Source of the DNA: Aquitalea magnusonii
Lineage (GTDB): Bacteria > Pseudomonadota > Gammaproteobacteria > Burkholderiales > Chromobacteriaceae
Direction of reading: 5' to 3'
Assembly (NCBI RefSeq): GCF_003202035.1
Contig: NZ_QJKC01000009.1
Location: 124,001-188,000 of the forward strand
Length of the DNA: 64,000 bases
Shown in pieces: positions 26,345-34,158 of the stretch; the first letter of the stretch is position 1, and each line of letters opens with the position of its first letter. The notes under the pieces are model-generated. The model had not been told where the DNA came from. It did not search any database and saw nothing but the letters and a program-made list of their open reading frames with translations. Made by a program: the position numbers and the translations under genes.

Positions 26345-27382
26345 ATGCTGACGATTTACAGTGACGACCACCACCTGCACCACGGCAATGCCGAGTTGAT
26401 TGACGGTACTCTCAAGCCTTGCTTTGAAATGCCCAGCCGCGCCGACATGGTGTTGCAGCGCGTGCGCCAGACCGGGCTGGGCGACATCATCGCCCCCACC
26501 GAACACGGGCTGCAGCCGCTGTTGCGCGTGCATGACGCGGGCTATGTGCGTTTTCTGGAGCAAGCCTGGAGCCTGTGGCAGGCCGAAGGCCGCAATCATG
26601 ATGCGCTGCCGCTGGTATGGCCGGTGCGCGGCCTGCGTACCGACCGTATCCCGCAGGATATCGACGGCCTGATGGGCTATTACTCCTTCGATGCCGGGGT
26701 ACCCATCACCGCCGGCACCTGGCAGGCCATCCGTTCCTCGGCCAATGTGGCGCTGAGCGGGCTGGATGCCATGCTGGCCACCGGGCACAGCACCTTTGCC
26801 CTGTGCCGTCCGCCCGGCCATCATGCCGCAGCGGATTATATGGGCGGCTATTGCTACCTCAACAATGCCGCCATTGCCGCCCAGGCCATGCTGGACCGTG
26901 GTGCCAAGCGGGTGGCGATTCTGGATGTGGACTACCACCACGGCAACGGCACGCAGAGCATTTTCTATCAGCGCAGCGATGTGCAGTTTTTGTCCCTGCA
27001 TGGCGACCCCATGGTGGAGTACCCCTATTTCCTCGGCCATGCCGACGAAACCGGGGAAGGGGCCGGGTTGGGCTTCAATCACAACTACCCGCTGGCCCAT
27101 GGCACCGATTGGTCGCACTACGGCCCGGCGCTGGCCGATGCCTGCAGCAAGATTGCCGCCTATGCGCCGGACGCGCTGGTGGTGTCGCTGGGGGTGGATA
27201 CCTTCGAGCAAGACCCGATCTCGCGCTTCAAATTAAAGAACGCCGACTACCTGCGCATGGGTGAAGTCATTGGCGGGCTGGGCCTGCCCACCTTGTTTGT
27301 GATGGAAGGCGGCTATGCGGTGGAGGACATCGGGGTGAATGCGGTAAATGTATTGTCCGGCTTTGACAGCGTGGCGGGCTGA
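26345..27382 (+). CDS. Acetylpolyamine amidohydrolase (histone-deacetylase superfamily)
   Basis: Zinc hydrolase of 345 residues that removes acetyl groups from acetylated polyamines. The catalytic pair is His159-His160 (RPPGHHA). Zinc ligands Asp196 and His198 lie in LDVDYHHGNG, with the third at Asp285 (LGVDTFEQD), and the catalytic tyrosine is Tyr324 (EGGYA). The length and N-terminus (LTIYSDDHHLHHG) match bacterial acetylpolyamine amidohydrolases rather than eukaryotic-type deacetylases. Placement after potD suggests that imported acetylpolyamines are deacetylated before catabolism. Confidence 0.92.
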   Translation: MLTIYSDDHHLHHGNAELIDGTLKPCFEMPSRADMVLQRVRQTGLGDIIAPTEHGLQPLLRVHDAGYVRFLEQAWSLWQAEGRNHDALPLVWPVRGLRTDRIPQDIDGLMGYYSFDAGVPITAGTWQAIRSSANVALSGLDAMLATGHSTFALCRPPGHHAAADYMGGYCYLNNAAIAAQAMLDRGAKRVAILDVDYHHGNGTQSIFYQRSDVQFLSLHGDPMVEYPYFLGHADETGEGAGLGFNHNYPLAHGTDWSHYGPALADACSKIAAYAPDALVVSLGVDTFEQDPISRFKLKNADYLRMGEVIGGLGLPTLFVMEGGYAVEDIGVNAVNVLSGFDSVAG

Positions 27383-27390
27383 GAATGGCG

Positions 27391-27410
27391 GGGAGGCCGG
27401 CTGGCCTCCC
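27391..27410. terminator. Hairpin between convergent genes
   Basis: GGGAGGCC, loop GGCT, GGCCTCCC: a perfect 8-bp GC-rich stem in the 39-base gap between the amidohydrolase and the glutamate synthase-family gene. No T tract, but its position suits bidirectional transcript ends. Confidence 0.6.
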
Positions 27411-27421
27411 TGACTGCAGTT

Positions 27422-29032
27422 TCAGGCATGGGCCGGCGCAAAACTGCCCGCCTGCGCCATACGCCACATGCGGCCATAGAACTCGGCCTTGATCTCGCTG
27501 GCCAGCAGCTCGCCCGGCTGCAAGAACACATGCAGCTGTGAGTACAGGCGGATTTCGGTATCGCTCACCCGCCGCACCAGGTGATGCGCCTCCAGTTGTT
27601 CCGGGTGGGTAAGGCCGGCGGCGGCCAGCATCTCGGACAGCGCATGCAGGGTGTTGCGGTGGAAGTGATACACCCGCTCGGCCTTGTCCGGCACTACCAG
27701 AGCGCGCTGGCGCAGCGGGTCTTGCGTGGCCACGCCGGTGGGGCAGCGGTTGGTGTGGCAGCTCTGGCTCTGGATACAACCCACGGCAAACATGAAGCCG
27801 CGGGCGGAATTGGCCCAGTCGGCCCCGATGGCCAGCACGCTGGCAATGTCGAAGGCGCTGATGATCTTGCCGCTGGCGCCCAGCTTGATCTTGTCGCGCA
27901 AATTCAGCCCCACCAGAGTGTTGTGGACAAACAGCAAGCCCTCGCGCAGCGGCACGCCAATATGGTCGGTGAATTCCAGCGGTGCCGCGCCGGTGCCGCC
28001 TTCCTTGCCGTCCACCACGATGAAATCCGGCAGGATGCCGCTTTCCAGCATGGCCTTGGCAATGGCCATGAATTCCCACGGATGGCCGAGGCAAAACTTG
28101 AAGCCCACCGGCTTGCCGCCAGACAGCTCACGCAGCCGGGCAATAAAGGCCATCATCTCCAGCGGAGTGGAGAAGGCGCTGTGGCTGGAGGGCGACACGC
28201 AGTCCTGCCCCAGCGGCACGCCACGGGTGGCGGCGATTTCCGGCGTTACCTTGTGCTTGGGCAGAATGCCGCCGTGGCCGGGCTTGGCCCCCTGGCTAAG
28301 CTTGATTTCAATCATCTTCACCTGCGGGTTTTGTGCCTGGGCGGCAAAGCGCTCCGGGTCGAAATGCCCGTCTGCATCGCGGCAGCCAAAGTAGCCGCTG
28401 CCCAGCTCCCATACCAGGTCACCGCCGTGTTCCAGATGATAGGGGCTGATGCTGCCCTCGCCGGTGTCGTGGTAGAAACCGCCCTGGCTGGCCCCCTGGT
28501 TGAGCGCGCGGATGGCGTTGGCGCTGAGTGCACCAAAACTCATGGCCGAAATATTGAATACCGAGGCGGAGTAGGGCTGCGCGCATTGCGGGCCACCAAT
28601 CTGCACCCGGAAACCGGCCGGGTCGCTGCGCGGGGCCGGGCGGATCGAGTGACTGATGAATTCGAAGCCGCTGCCATATACATCCAGCAGGGTGCCGAAG
28701 GGTTTGTCGGCCTGGGTGTTCTTGGCGCGGGCGTAAACCAGCGAGCGCTGGTCACGCGAGAAGGGCAGCTGTTCGCCATCGGCTTCCAGCAGGTACTGGC
28801 GGATTTCCGGGCGGATGGCTTCCACCAGATAGCGGATATTGCCCAGCACCGGGTAGTTGCGCCGCACGGCGTGGCGGGTTTGGGTGAGGTCCAGCACGCC
28901 CAGCAGGCTGAGCGCGATGGCTGCGAGGGTGAAGGGCCACAGCCATTCGATCTGGTGCAATACCAGGCCGATCAGGCTGAGCAGGATGCAGGCGGCGAAA
29001 AAGGCATAGCGGCTGAGCAGGGACAGGTTCAT
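27422..29032 (-). CDS. FMN-binding glutamate synthase-family protein, membrane-anchored
   Basis: Protein of 536 residues. Two hydrophobic segments at the N-terminus (about 7-25 and 30-48) anchor it in the membrane. The rest is the FMN-binding TIM-barrel domain of glutamate synthase (ISAMSFGALSANAI, KPGHGGILPKHKVT, DGKEGGTGAAPLEF, and the Fe-S-type cysteines in CIQSQSCHTNRCPTG). It lacks the glutaminase domain, so it is not a full GOGAT. The electron donor and true substrate are unknown. It is transcribed toward the acetylpolyamine gene, with a 10-bp inverted repeat upstream at 29070-29097. Confidence 0.9.
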   Translation of the reverse strand: MNLSLLSRYAFFAACILLSLIGLVLHQIEWLWPFTLAAIALSLLGVLDLTQTRHAVRRNYPVLGNIRYLVEAIRPEIRQYLLEADGEQLPFSRDQRSLVYARAKNTQADKPFGTLLDVYGSGFEFISHSIRPAPRSDPAGFRVQIGGPQCAQPYSASVFNISAMSFGALSANAIRALNQGASQGGFYHDTGEGSISPYHLEHGGDLVWELGSGYFGCRDADGHFDPERFAAQAQNPQVKMIEIKLSQGAKPGHGGILPKHKVTPEIAATRGVPLGQDCVSPSSHSAFSTPLEMMAFIARLRELSGGKPVGFKFCLGHPWEFMAIAKAMLESGILPDFIVVDGKEGGTGAAPLEFTDHIGVPLREGLLFVHNTLVGLNLRDKIKLGASGKIISAFDIASVLAIGADWANSARGFMFAVGCIQSQSCHTNRCPTGVATQDPLRQRALVVPDKAERVYHFHRNTLHALSEMLAAAGLTHPEQLEAHHLVRRVSDTEIRLYSQLHVFLQPGELLASEIKAEFYGRMWRMAQAGSFAPAHA

Positions 29033-29069
29033 GCGGGCTCCGGCAGGCGTGGGCTGAATGCGGGATGCT

Positions 29070-29097
29070 ACAGCACAAGGGTTGGGACTTGTGCTGT
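29070..29097. promoter_or_regulatory. Perfect 10-bp inverted repeat, possible operator or terminator
   Basis: ACAGCACAAG and CTTGTGCTGT are exact inverse complements separated by 8 bases. The repeat lies 38 bases upstream of the glutamate synthase-family start and 68 bases past the stop of the 29165 gene. There is no T tract, so an operator is somewhat more likely than a terminator. Confidence 0.45.
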
Positions 29098-29164
29098 CTG
29101 ATCCGCTTCAGCTTAGCGCCCAGGCCGGGGCTGCGCCATGGCTGGTGGCAGCGCAGTGATGGTC

Positions 29165-29572
29165 TTAATGAAAACGCACGATGTCGCCGTTGTGATCGAA
29201 AGCCAGATAGCGCGCAACATCGCCTCCGGTCTGGATGGTCTGGATCATGCGCTTGAGCGCCGCTTCGATATCGGCTGCGGCGGGCGGGCCACCGGCGCTG
29301 CCATCCAGACAGGCGACAAACACGATTTGCCACGGCTCGCCCATGCGGGCCGATTCGGCTTGCAGGCTGGCAAAGTCCGCCAGTTCGCTGGCGGCGCGGT
29401 CCAGGCACATGCTGGGCAGCAGGATGCCGCCCTCGCCGCGGGCAAAGCGCTCGGCTTCCTGCGGCTGGTGGTCGTCATGCAGCACGGCTTTGGTAAATAC
29501 CAGCAGCAGATGCTGCGGCTCGGACTGCTGGCGGGCTGCAGCCAGCAGCGTGTTGAAATCGTCGATGTCCAT
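29165..29572 (-). CDS. Conserved hypothetical protein (often labelled ribonucleotide reductase subunit alpha)
   Basis: Soluble 135-residue protein without signal peptide or membrane segment. The layout (DIDDFNTLLAAARQQ, LLLVFTKAVL, FARGEGGILLPSMCLD, WQIVFVACLDG, FDHNGDIVRF) resembles a small betaproteobacterial family that databases often call ribonucleotide reductase subunit alpha. The protein is far too short for that enzyme and has none of its active-site cysteines, so that name should not be trusted. ATG 29572 was chosen as giving the natural N-terminus. Confidence 0.75.
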   Translation of the reverse strand: MDIDDFNTLLAAARQQSEPQHLLLVFTKAVLHDDHQPQEAERFARGEGGILLPSMCLDRAASELADFASLQAESARMGEPWQIVFVACLDGSAGGPPAAADIEAALKRMIQTIQTGGDVARYLAFDHNGDIVRFH

Positions 29573-29751
29573 GGTGCTCAGTACGGGGCGAAAGTGGCAG
29601 CTGGCAGTGTGTGGGCTGGCCATCCGCTTTGCCATCCGCCGCTGGAACTAGTTGCTGGCGGCATTGGAATGAGGCATTCGATGGCAAGAAACAGGGAGCG
29701 GCGGCGGCTTTTCCCACTTATGCTGGCAGTCATGACCAGGGGAGGGTGGCG

Positions 29752-30612
29752 ATGCGACGGGAAATGGCAGGATTGGTGGTGCTGGCAGCCTTGTGGGGGG
29801 CTTCGTTTCTGTTCATGCGGGTGGCGGTGCCCGCGCTGGGGCCATTCGTGCTGATTGCCTTGCGGCTGGGGCTGGCCTCGCTGGTCTTGCTGCCCATCTT
29901 GCTGTGGCGAGGCGGTATCGGCCTGTGGCGGCAACACTGGCAGCGCATTGCCGTGGTGGGGGTGTTTCTGTCGGCACTGCCTTTCTGCCTGATTGCCTGG
30001 GCCAGTCTCAGCCTGCCGGCGGGGGTGGCGTCGGTGCTGAATGCCACTACCCCGCTGATGACCGCGCTGTGGGCCATGCCACTGGCAGGCGAGCGCATGA
30101 CCGCACCGCGGGCGGCCGGTTTGCTGCTGGGGCTGGCCGGGGTGCTGGTGTTGATGCTGGGGCGTGGGGCCGCCTTTGATGTAAGGACCATGCTACCCGT
30201 GCTGGCCATGCTGGGCGCCACCGCCTGTTATGGCTGGTCCGGCCATATGGCCAAGCGCTGGTTGCCCGGCCTGCCTTCGCTGGTGACGGCCACCGGCAGC
30301 CTGTTCAGCGGGGCGGTGCTGGTGACGCCGCTGGCGTGGCTGACCTTGCCGGCCCAGGCTCCATCGGCCACGGTATGGGGGGCGGTGGTGATGCTGGCGC
30401 TGGGCAGCACCGCGCTGGCCTATCTGATTTTCTACTGGCTGATCGACAGGCTGGGTGCGACCCGCGCCAGCAGCGTCACCTATCTGGTGCCGGTTTTTGG
30501 CGTGCTGTGGGGAAGCATGTTGCTGGCCGAGCCTGTCGGCGTGCTGATGCTGCTGGGCGGGGTGCTGATTCTGTGCGGGGTGTTGCTGCTGGGCTGGCGC
30601 CGTGCTGGCTGA
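29752..30612 (+). CDS. DMT-superfamily (EamA) transporter
   Basis: Inner-membrane protein of 286 residues with ten hydrophobic segments in two EamA halves (LVVLAALWGASFLFMRVA and SSVTYLVPVFGVLWG mark the halves). It probably exports a metabolite or amino acid, with no hint of which. The start at 29752 is set by GGAGG (29741-29745). The opposite-strand sensor kinase gene ends 24 bases downstream. Confidence 0.9.
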   Translation: MRREMAGLVVLAALWGASFLFMRVAVPALGPFVLIALRLGLASLVLLPILLWRGGIGLWRQHWQRIAVVGVFLSALPFCLIAWASLSLPAGVASVLNATTPLMTALWAMPLAGERMTAPRAAGLLLGLAGVLVLMLGRGAAFDVRTMLPVLAMLGATACYGWSGHMAKRWLPGLPSLVTATGSLFSGAVLVTPLAWLTLPAQAPSATVWGAVVMLALGSTALAYLIFYWLIDRLGATRASSVTYLVPVFGVLWGSMLLAEPVGVLMLLGGVLILCGVLLLGWRRAG

Positions 30613-30635
30613 GCCAGCCGACGCCCGCCTTCGGC

Positions 30636-31961
30636 TCAGGCGCTGACTGGCTGCGGCTGAGCCAGCGGCAGCAGGATGCGGATGCGGAAGCCGCCATCGG
30701 CCTCGTCAGCAAACTGCAGCTGGCCATGGTGCTGCTTGACCACGCGCGACACGATGGCCAGCCCCAGGCCGCTGCCGCCATCGGTGCCGCGGTGTTCGGC
30801 CAGCCGCTCGAAGGGGGCCAGCGCCGATTCGCGCAGCGCGGCGGGAATGCCCTGGCCGTGGTCGATCACGCTCAGTTCCGCCATGCCGTCGCGCTGGTCG
30901 ATTTCCACCCGCAGCGGCGGCTTGCCATAGCGGCGGGCGTTTTCCAGCAGATTGGACAGCAGCCGCTCCAGCGCCAGGGCATCGGCCTGCAGTTCCGGCT
31001 CGGCCTGGCGCAGCAGTTTCACATCCAGCCCGTCGCGGCCAAAACGCGCTACCACGCTGTCGGCCAGTTCGGCCAGCGCCACCGGCTCCAGCCTGGCCGA
31101 TTCTTCGGCACGGGCAAAGTCGATGAACTGGCGCACGATGCGCGACAGCTCGTCGATATCCGCCAGCATGTCCGGGGTATCGCTATTGTGTTCCTGCAGC
31201 TCCAGCATCAGCTTCAAGCGGGTCAGCGGGGTACGCAGGTCGTGCGACAGCCCGGCCAGCATCAGCCGGCGTTCACGGGCGGCGCTATCCAGCGCACTGG
31301 CCATGTGGTTGAAGCCGCGGGCCAGCGCCATCAGCTCGCGCGGCCCCTCTTCGGCCAGCGGCGGCGGCAGTTTGCCGCGCGCCAGCTCGCGTGAGGCTGC
31401 CACCACCTTGCCGATGGGGCGGGTGATGCGCCATGCCACCAGCGAGGCCAGCAAGGTGGCCAGCAAGGTGGCCAGCAGCGCAGCCTGGATGATGGCGTAG
31501 ATGGGCCGGTCGCTATAGCGGCCAAATGGAATCACCAGCCAGTAGGGGGTGTCCAGCACATGCACGTTGACCCATAGTTCGTTGCGGTCTTCGCGGTGCA
31601 CCATATAGCCGCGCACGGTGTCGTCCAGGCCCTTGCTCAGCCGGCTCACCAGGCTGTTGGCCACCCGCGGCAGTTCGGTGTCGAACTGTTGTCTGGCTGC
31701 GGCCTGTTGTGGCAGCAGGCGCGGCAGGCCGGGGCGGTTGTAGCTGGCCAGAAAAGCGCTGCGCTGGTCGGGGCTCATATTGTCCATCGAGCCTTCGAGG
31801 AAGGCCAGCGTGTCCACCACCTGGGCATACAGCTGCTTGTCCATCAGCTTGTGGCGCTCACCCGCCGCGATATAGACGGTGACGATCTGGGTGGTGACCA
31901 CCACCACCACCACCAGCACGATCAGGCGAAACAGCAGGGAACCGGCAAGGCGTCGCAGCAC
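30636..31961 (-). CDS. Sensor histidine kinase, EnvZ-like
   Basis: Inner-membrane sensor of 441 residues: transmembrane helix (about 12-30), periplasmic domain (about 31-150), second helix (about 155-180), HAMP domain, dimerisation domain with the phospho-acceptor His in LSHDLRTPLTRLKLMLE, and ATP-binding domain (LENARRYG, VIDHGQGIP, GGSGLGLAIV). It starts with GTG three bases after the stop of its response regulator gene. A short tandem repeat encodes LLATLLATLLAS in the second helix. The signal is unknown. Confidence 0.94.
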   Translation of the reverse strand: MLRRLAGSLLFRLIVLVVVVVVTTQIVTVYIAAGERHKLMDKQLYAQVVDTLAFLEGSMDNMSPDQRSAFLASYNRPGLPRLLPQQAAARQQFDTELPRVANSLVSRLSKGLDDTVRGYMVHREDRNELWVNVHVLDTPYWLVIPFGRYSDRPIYAIIQAALLATLLATLLASLVAWRITRPIGKVVAASRELARGKLPPPLAEEGPRELMALARGFNHMASALDSAARERRLMLAGLSHDLRTPLTRLKLMLELQEHNSDTPDMLADIDELSRIVRQFIDFARAEESARLEPVALAELADSVVARFGRDGLDVKLLRQAEPELQADALALERLLSNLLENARRYGKPPLRVEIDQRDGMAELSVIDHGQGIPAALRESALAPFERLAEHRGTDGGSGLGLAIVSRVVKQHHGQLQFADEADGGFRIRILLPLAQPQPVSA

Positions 31962-31964
31962 CGC

Positions 31965-32690
31965 TTACTCCCGTTCACTGCCGTCGGGCACGAAGACATA
32001 GCCGTAGCCCCACACGGTCTGAATGAAGCGCAGCGGGCTGTCGCCGCCCTCCAACGTTTTGCGCAGGCGGGATATATGCACGTCGATGCTGCGATCCAGC
32101 GATTCGCCATTGCCCTTGCCCAGCGCCATTTCCATCAGCTGTTCACGGGTGAGCGGGCGGCGCGGATGGGTGGCCAGCACGGTGAGTACGGCAAATTCGG
32201 CGGTGGTCAGCGACAGCGGCTGCTGGTTTTTCAGCAGTTCGCGCCGGCCCAGATTGAGCTGGAATTCGCCAAACTCGATCACCTCGTCGGACTCGTGGCG
32301 GGCGGCCAGCGCCGGGGTGGCGTGATGGCGGCGCAGCACCGACTGGATGCGCGCGGTCAGCTCGCGCGGATTGAAGGGTTTGGGCAGATAATCGTCGGCA
32401 CCCATTTCCAGGCCCAGGATGCGGTCCACATCCTCGCCACGGGCGGTCAGCATGATGACCGGCACCATCTCGCCCTGGGCGCGCAGGCGGCGCACCACGG
32501 CCAGGCCATCATCGCCGGGCATCATCACGTCCAGCACCATCAGGTCCGGACGGTTGCGTGCCAGTTTGCGGTCCAGTTCACGGGCATCCGGCAGGGTGTC
32601 GACCACATAACCCTGCTGGCCCAGATAGCGGGTGAGCAGTTCGCGCAGCTTGGCGTCGTCGTCGACGATGAGAATCTTGTTGTGTTCCAT
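31965..32690 (-). CDS. OmpR-family response regulator
   Basis: DNA-binding response regulator of 241 residues. The receiver domain (about 5-120) has acidic residues in IVDDDAKLR, the phospho-acceptor Asp in MVLDVMMPGDDG and Lys in YLPKPFNP. The winged-helix output domain (about 140-235) ends in SIDVHISRLRKTLE and VWGYGYVFVP. It is the partner of the EnvZ-like kinase directly downstream. ATG 32690 follows AAGGA. Two TAACAT repeats ten bases apart lie upstream, between it and a divergent gene for a small exported protein. Confidence 0.95.
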   Translation of the reverse strand: MEHNKILIVDDDAKLRELLTRYLGQQGYVVDTLPDARELDRKLARNRPDLMVLDVMMPGDDGLAVVRRLRAQGEMVPVIMLTARGEDVDRILGLEMGADDYLPKPFNPRELTARIQSVLRRHHATPALAARHESDEVIEFGEFQLNLGRRELLKNQQPLSLTTAEFAVLTVLATHPRRPLTREQLMEMALGKGNGESLDRSIDVHISRLRKTLEGGDSPLRFIQTVWGYGYVFVPDGSERE

Positions 32691-32810
32691 GGTGTTTTCC
32701 TTGATCGCCCGGCGCGGCAAAGCGGCTGGCATGCTGATGGCAAAGCTTAACCCGACCCAACCGGCTAGGCGATGGTGGATCATGAATTTCTGTTAAACGC
32801 CATCGGCCAT

Positions 32811-32840
32811 TCACAAAAGTTAACATTTGGTAACATGCGA
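32811..32840. promoter_or_regulatory. Tandem TAACAT direct repeat, candidate OmpR-type site
   Basis: TAACAT occurs at 32821-32826 and 32831-32836, exactly one helical turn apart, preceded by a weaker copy (CACAAAAGT). Tandem half-sites with 10-base spacing are typical for OmpR/PhoB-family regulators. The repeat lies between the response regulator gene and the divergent exported-protein gene. Confidence 0.5.
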
Positions 32841-32905
32841 CACACGGATGCGCAAAGGCCGCCTTCTACACTGGGACGGTGTGCTGCATGCCGGAGATCA
32901 TGATC

Positions 32906-33118
32906 ATGAAAAAGTCCTTGATTTTACTGCTGTTTGCCATCTGTTTGCCGGGTCTGGCCGCGGTAGTGCAGGCGGCCGAGCGCGGTGGCAACGGTGCCGA
33001 TGTGCGCGAGGCGCGCCAGCTGGCCGCGCAAAGCACCCAGCAGGCAACGCCGCTTGCCGGTTACACCGTGCCGGATGGCGCATCGACCCCGATGCGGCGC
33101 CCAGCCGGTGAAAAGTAA
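32906..33118 (+). CDS. Small exported protein
   Basis: Not recognised. A 70-residue product with a strong signal peptide (MKKSLILLLFAICLPGLAAVVQA) and a ~46-residue mature part rich in Ala, Gln, Gly and Pro, without cysteines. ATG 32906 lies 9 bases after GGAG, while an in-frame ATG at 32900 is too close to it. It is divergent from the OmpR-type regulator and downstream of the tandem TAACAT repeat, so it is a likely target of that system. It is the first of three consecutive exported-protein genes. Confidence 0.7.
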   Translation: MKKSLILLLFAICLPGLAAVVQAAERGGNGADVREARQLAAQSTQQATPLAGYTVPDGASTPMRRPAGEK

Positions 33119-33208
33119 GCCCACAGTCATTCATATTCCATCAGCCTTCTGCTGTGATGCCGCTGAGTCATCATGGCAGGAGGCGTAATGTCAGGTTAAA
33201 ATGAAGCC

Positions 33209-33580
33209 ATGAAGTACCATGCCATTTATGTCTTGCTGTTTGCCACGGTGACGGCGTTCGCCTTGCCAGCGCTGGCGCAAGGCCCGAATGGCGTGGAGGA
33301 TGGTGCAGCGCAGTTCCAGCGTTTCCCGCCCCGGCAAGCTGCCGGCGAGGAGCGCCGCTTGCGCAATCTGCGTCTGAAGGAGGCGGTGCAGGCCGGTGAT
33401 TTGTCGCCGGAAGACGCGCGCCGCCTGCAGCACAGACATCCTCCAGGGGCGCCGCCTGCGGGTGGCATGGGTGGACCTGACCGTTTTGCACCGGATGGTT
33501 TTTCGCATCCGCCGCCGGGCCAGCGCAATTTCTGGCGCGACAAGCGACAAAAGGCTCAGGAGCAATTCCAGAACGATTGA
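33209..33580 (+). CDS. Small exported Pro/Arg-rich protein
   Basis: Not recognised. The 123-residue product has a signal peptide (MKYHAIYVLLFATVTAFALPALA). The mature chain is rich in Arg, Pro, Gly and Gln, with a helical central part (EERRLRNLRLKEAVQAGDLSPEDARRL) and Pro-Gly-rich segments. It lacks cysteines. The DLSPEDARRL segment resembles short helices in periplasmic metal- or stress-response proteins, but this is only an impression. It lies between two other small exported proteins on the same strand. Confidence 0.65.
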   Translation: MKYHAIYVLLFATVTAFALPALAQGPNGVEDGAAQFQRFPPRQAAGEERRLRNLRLKEAVQAGDLSPEDARRLQHRHPPGAPPAGGMGGPDRFAPDGFSHPPPGQRNFWRDKRQKAQEQFQND

Positions 33581-33629
33581 TCCGGCTATCTTTAGCAGCC
33601 GGACATTGCCAGTGGCAAGGATCACGGCC

Positions 33630-34097
33630 TTGAACAAAGCTTGGGGTAAGTGGAGTAGCGGCAACTGGCTGGCGGGTTTGGCCATGCTGGCGGGTTTGGC
33701 ATGGTCGGCACAGCTGCAGGCGGCCCCGGAGTGTGACAAGGCGATGGCGCCGCAGCGCTGTGCCAGTTACCGCCAGGGCTGGCTCAGTTGTTCGGATCTG
33801 ACTGCCGGATCACGGCGCGCCTGTATCGAACAGTTCACCCCGGCGCTCAGTTGCCAGCGCAGCCGCGATGCCCGGCGCTGCGAGGCCTTGCTGGCGGCCC
33901 AGGCGGCCTGCGAGGGCAGCGAGGGGCTGGCGCGACGGCTGTGTGTGCGCGAGCGCCTGCCGGCGGCGGATTGCAGCCACGCCTCCAACAAGGCCCGCTG
34001 CGAACAGCGGGCGGCGGCCGAACAAAGCTGTGCCGAAACCGCAGCGCAGCAAGGCCGCGAATGCGTGCGCAAGGCCCTGGCACCTTCCGGCAACTGA
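33630..34097 (+). CDS. Secreted cysteine-repeat protein (three 40-residue repeats, twin-CX9C-like)
   Basis: Not recognised as any family. The 155-residue product starts at TTG 33630, 8 bases after AAGGA, and has a signal peptide (WLAGLAMLAGLAWSAQLQA). The mature chain has twelve cysteines at 35, 44, 54, 65, 75, 84, 94, 105, 115, 124, 134 and 145. The spacing x8, x9, x10, x9 is repeated exactly, so every cysteine recurs after 40 residues. Arg precedes or nearly precedes many of them (PQRC, ARRC, KARC). Read from the second cysteine, each unit is C-x9-C-x10-C-x9-C, the pattern of twin-CX9C helical hairpins. The cysteines probably form disulfides in the periplasm. Function unknown. Confidence 0.75.
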   Translation: MNKAWGKWSSGNWLAGLAMLAGLAWSAQLQAAPECDKAMAPQRCASYRQGWLSCSDLTAGSRRACIEQFTPALSCQRSRDARRCEALLAAQAACEGSEGLARRLCVRERLPAADCSHASNKARCEQRAAAEQSCAETAAQQGRECVRKALAPSGN

Positions 34098-34111
34098 AGC
34101 CGGCACAAAAC

Positions 34112-34143
34112 AAAACCCCGCTGTCGCGACAGCGGGGTTTTTC
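34112..34143. terminator. Strong bidirectional terminator
   Basis: AAAACCCCGCTGTCG and CGACAGCGGGGTTTT form a nearly continuous perfect stem with A and T tracts on the two sides, between the cysteine-repeat gene and the convergent quinone oxidoreductase gene. Confidence 0.93.
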
Positions 34144-34158
34144 ATGGGCAGCCGCGAT

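Noticed and set aside
27581-29101. Open frame of about 500 codons on the plus strand opposite the FMN glutamate synthase-family gene
   Set aside because: The minus-strand product has clear glutamate synthase motifs. The plus-strand product is His/Gln/Ala-rich shadow sequence.
29165-29572. Ribonucleotide reductase alpha subunit
   Set aside because: The protein has 135 residues and lacks the active-site cysteines and barrel of that enzyme. The name is a common database label for this small family.
31441-31485. Short tandem repeat (GGCCAGCAAGGT units)
   Set aside because: It encodes the LLAT repeats of a transmembrane helix in the sensor kinase. This is low-complexity membrane sequence, not a regulatory repeat or CRISPR unit.
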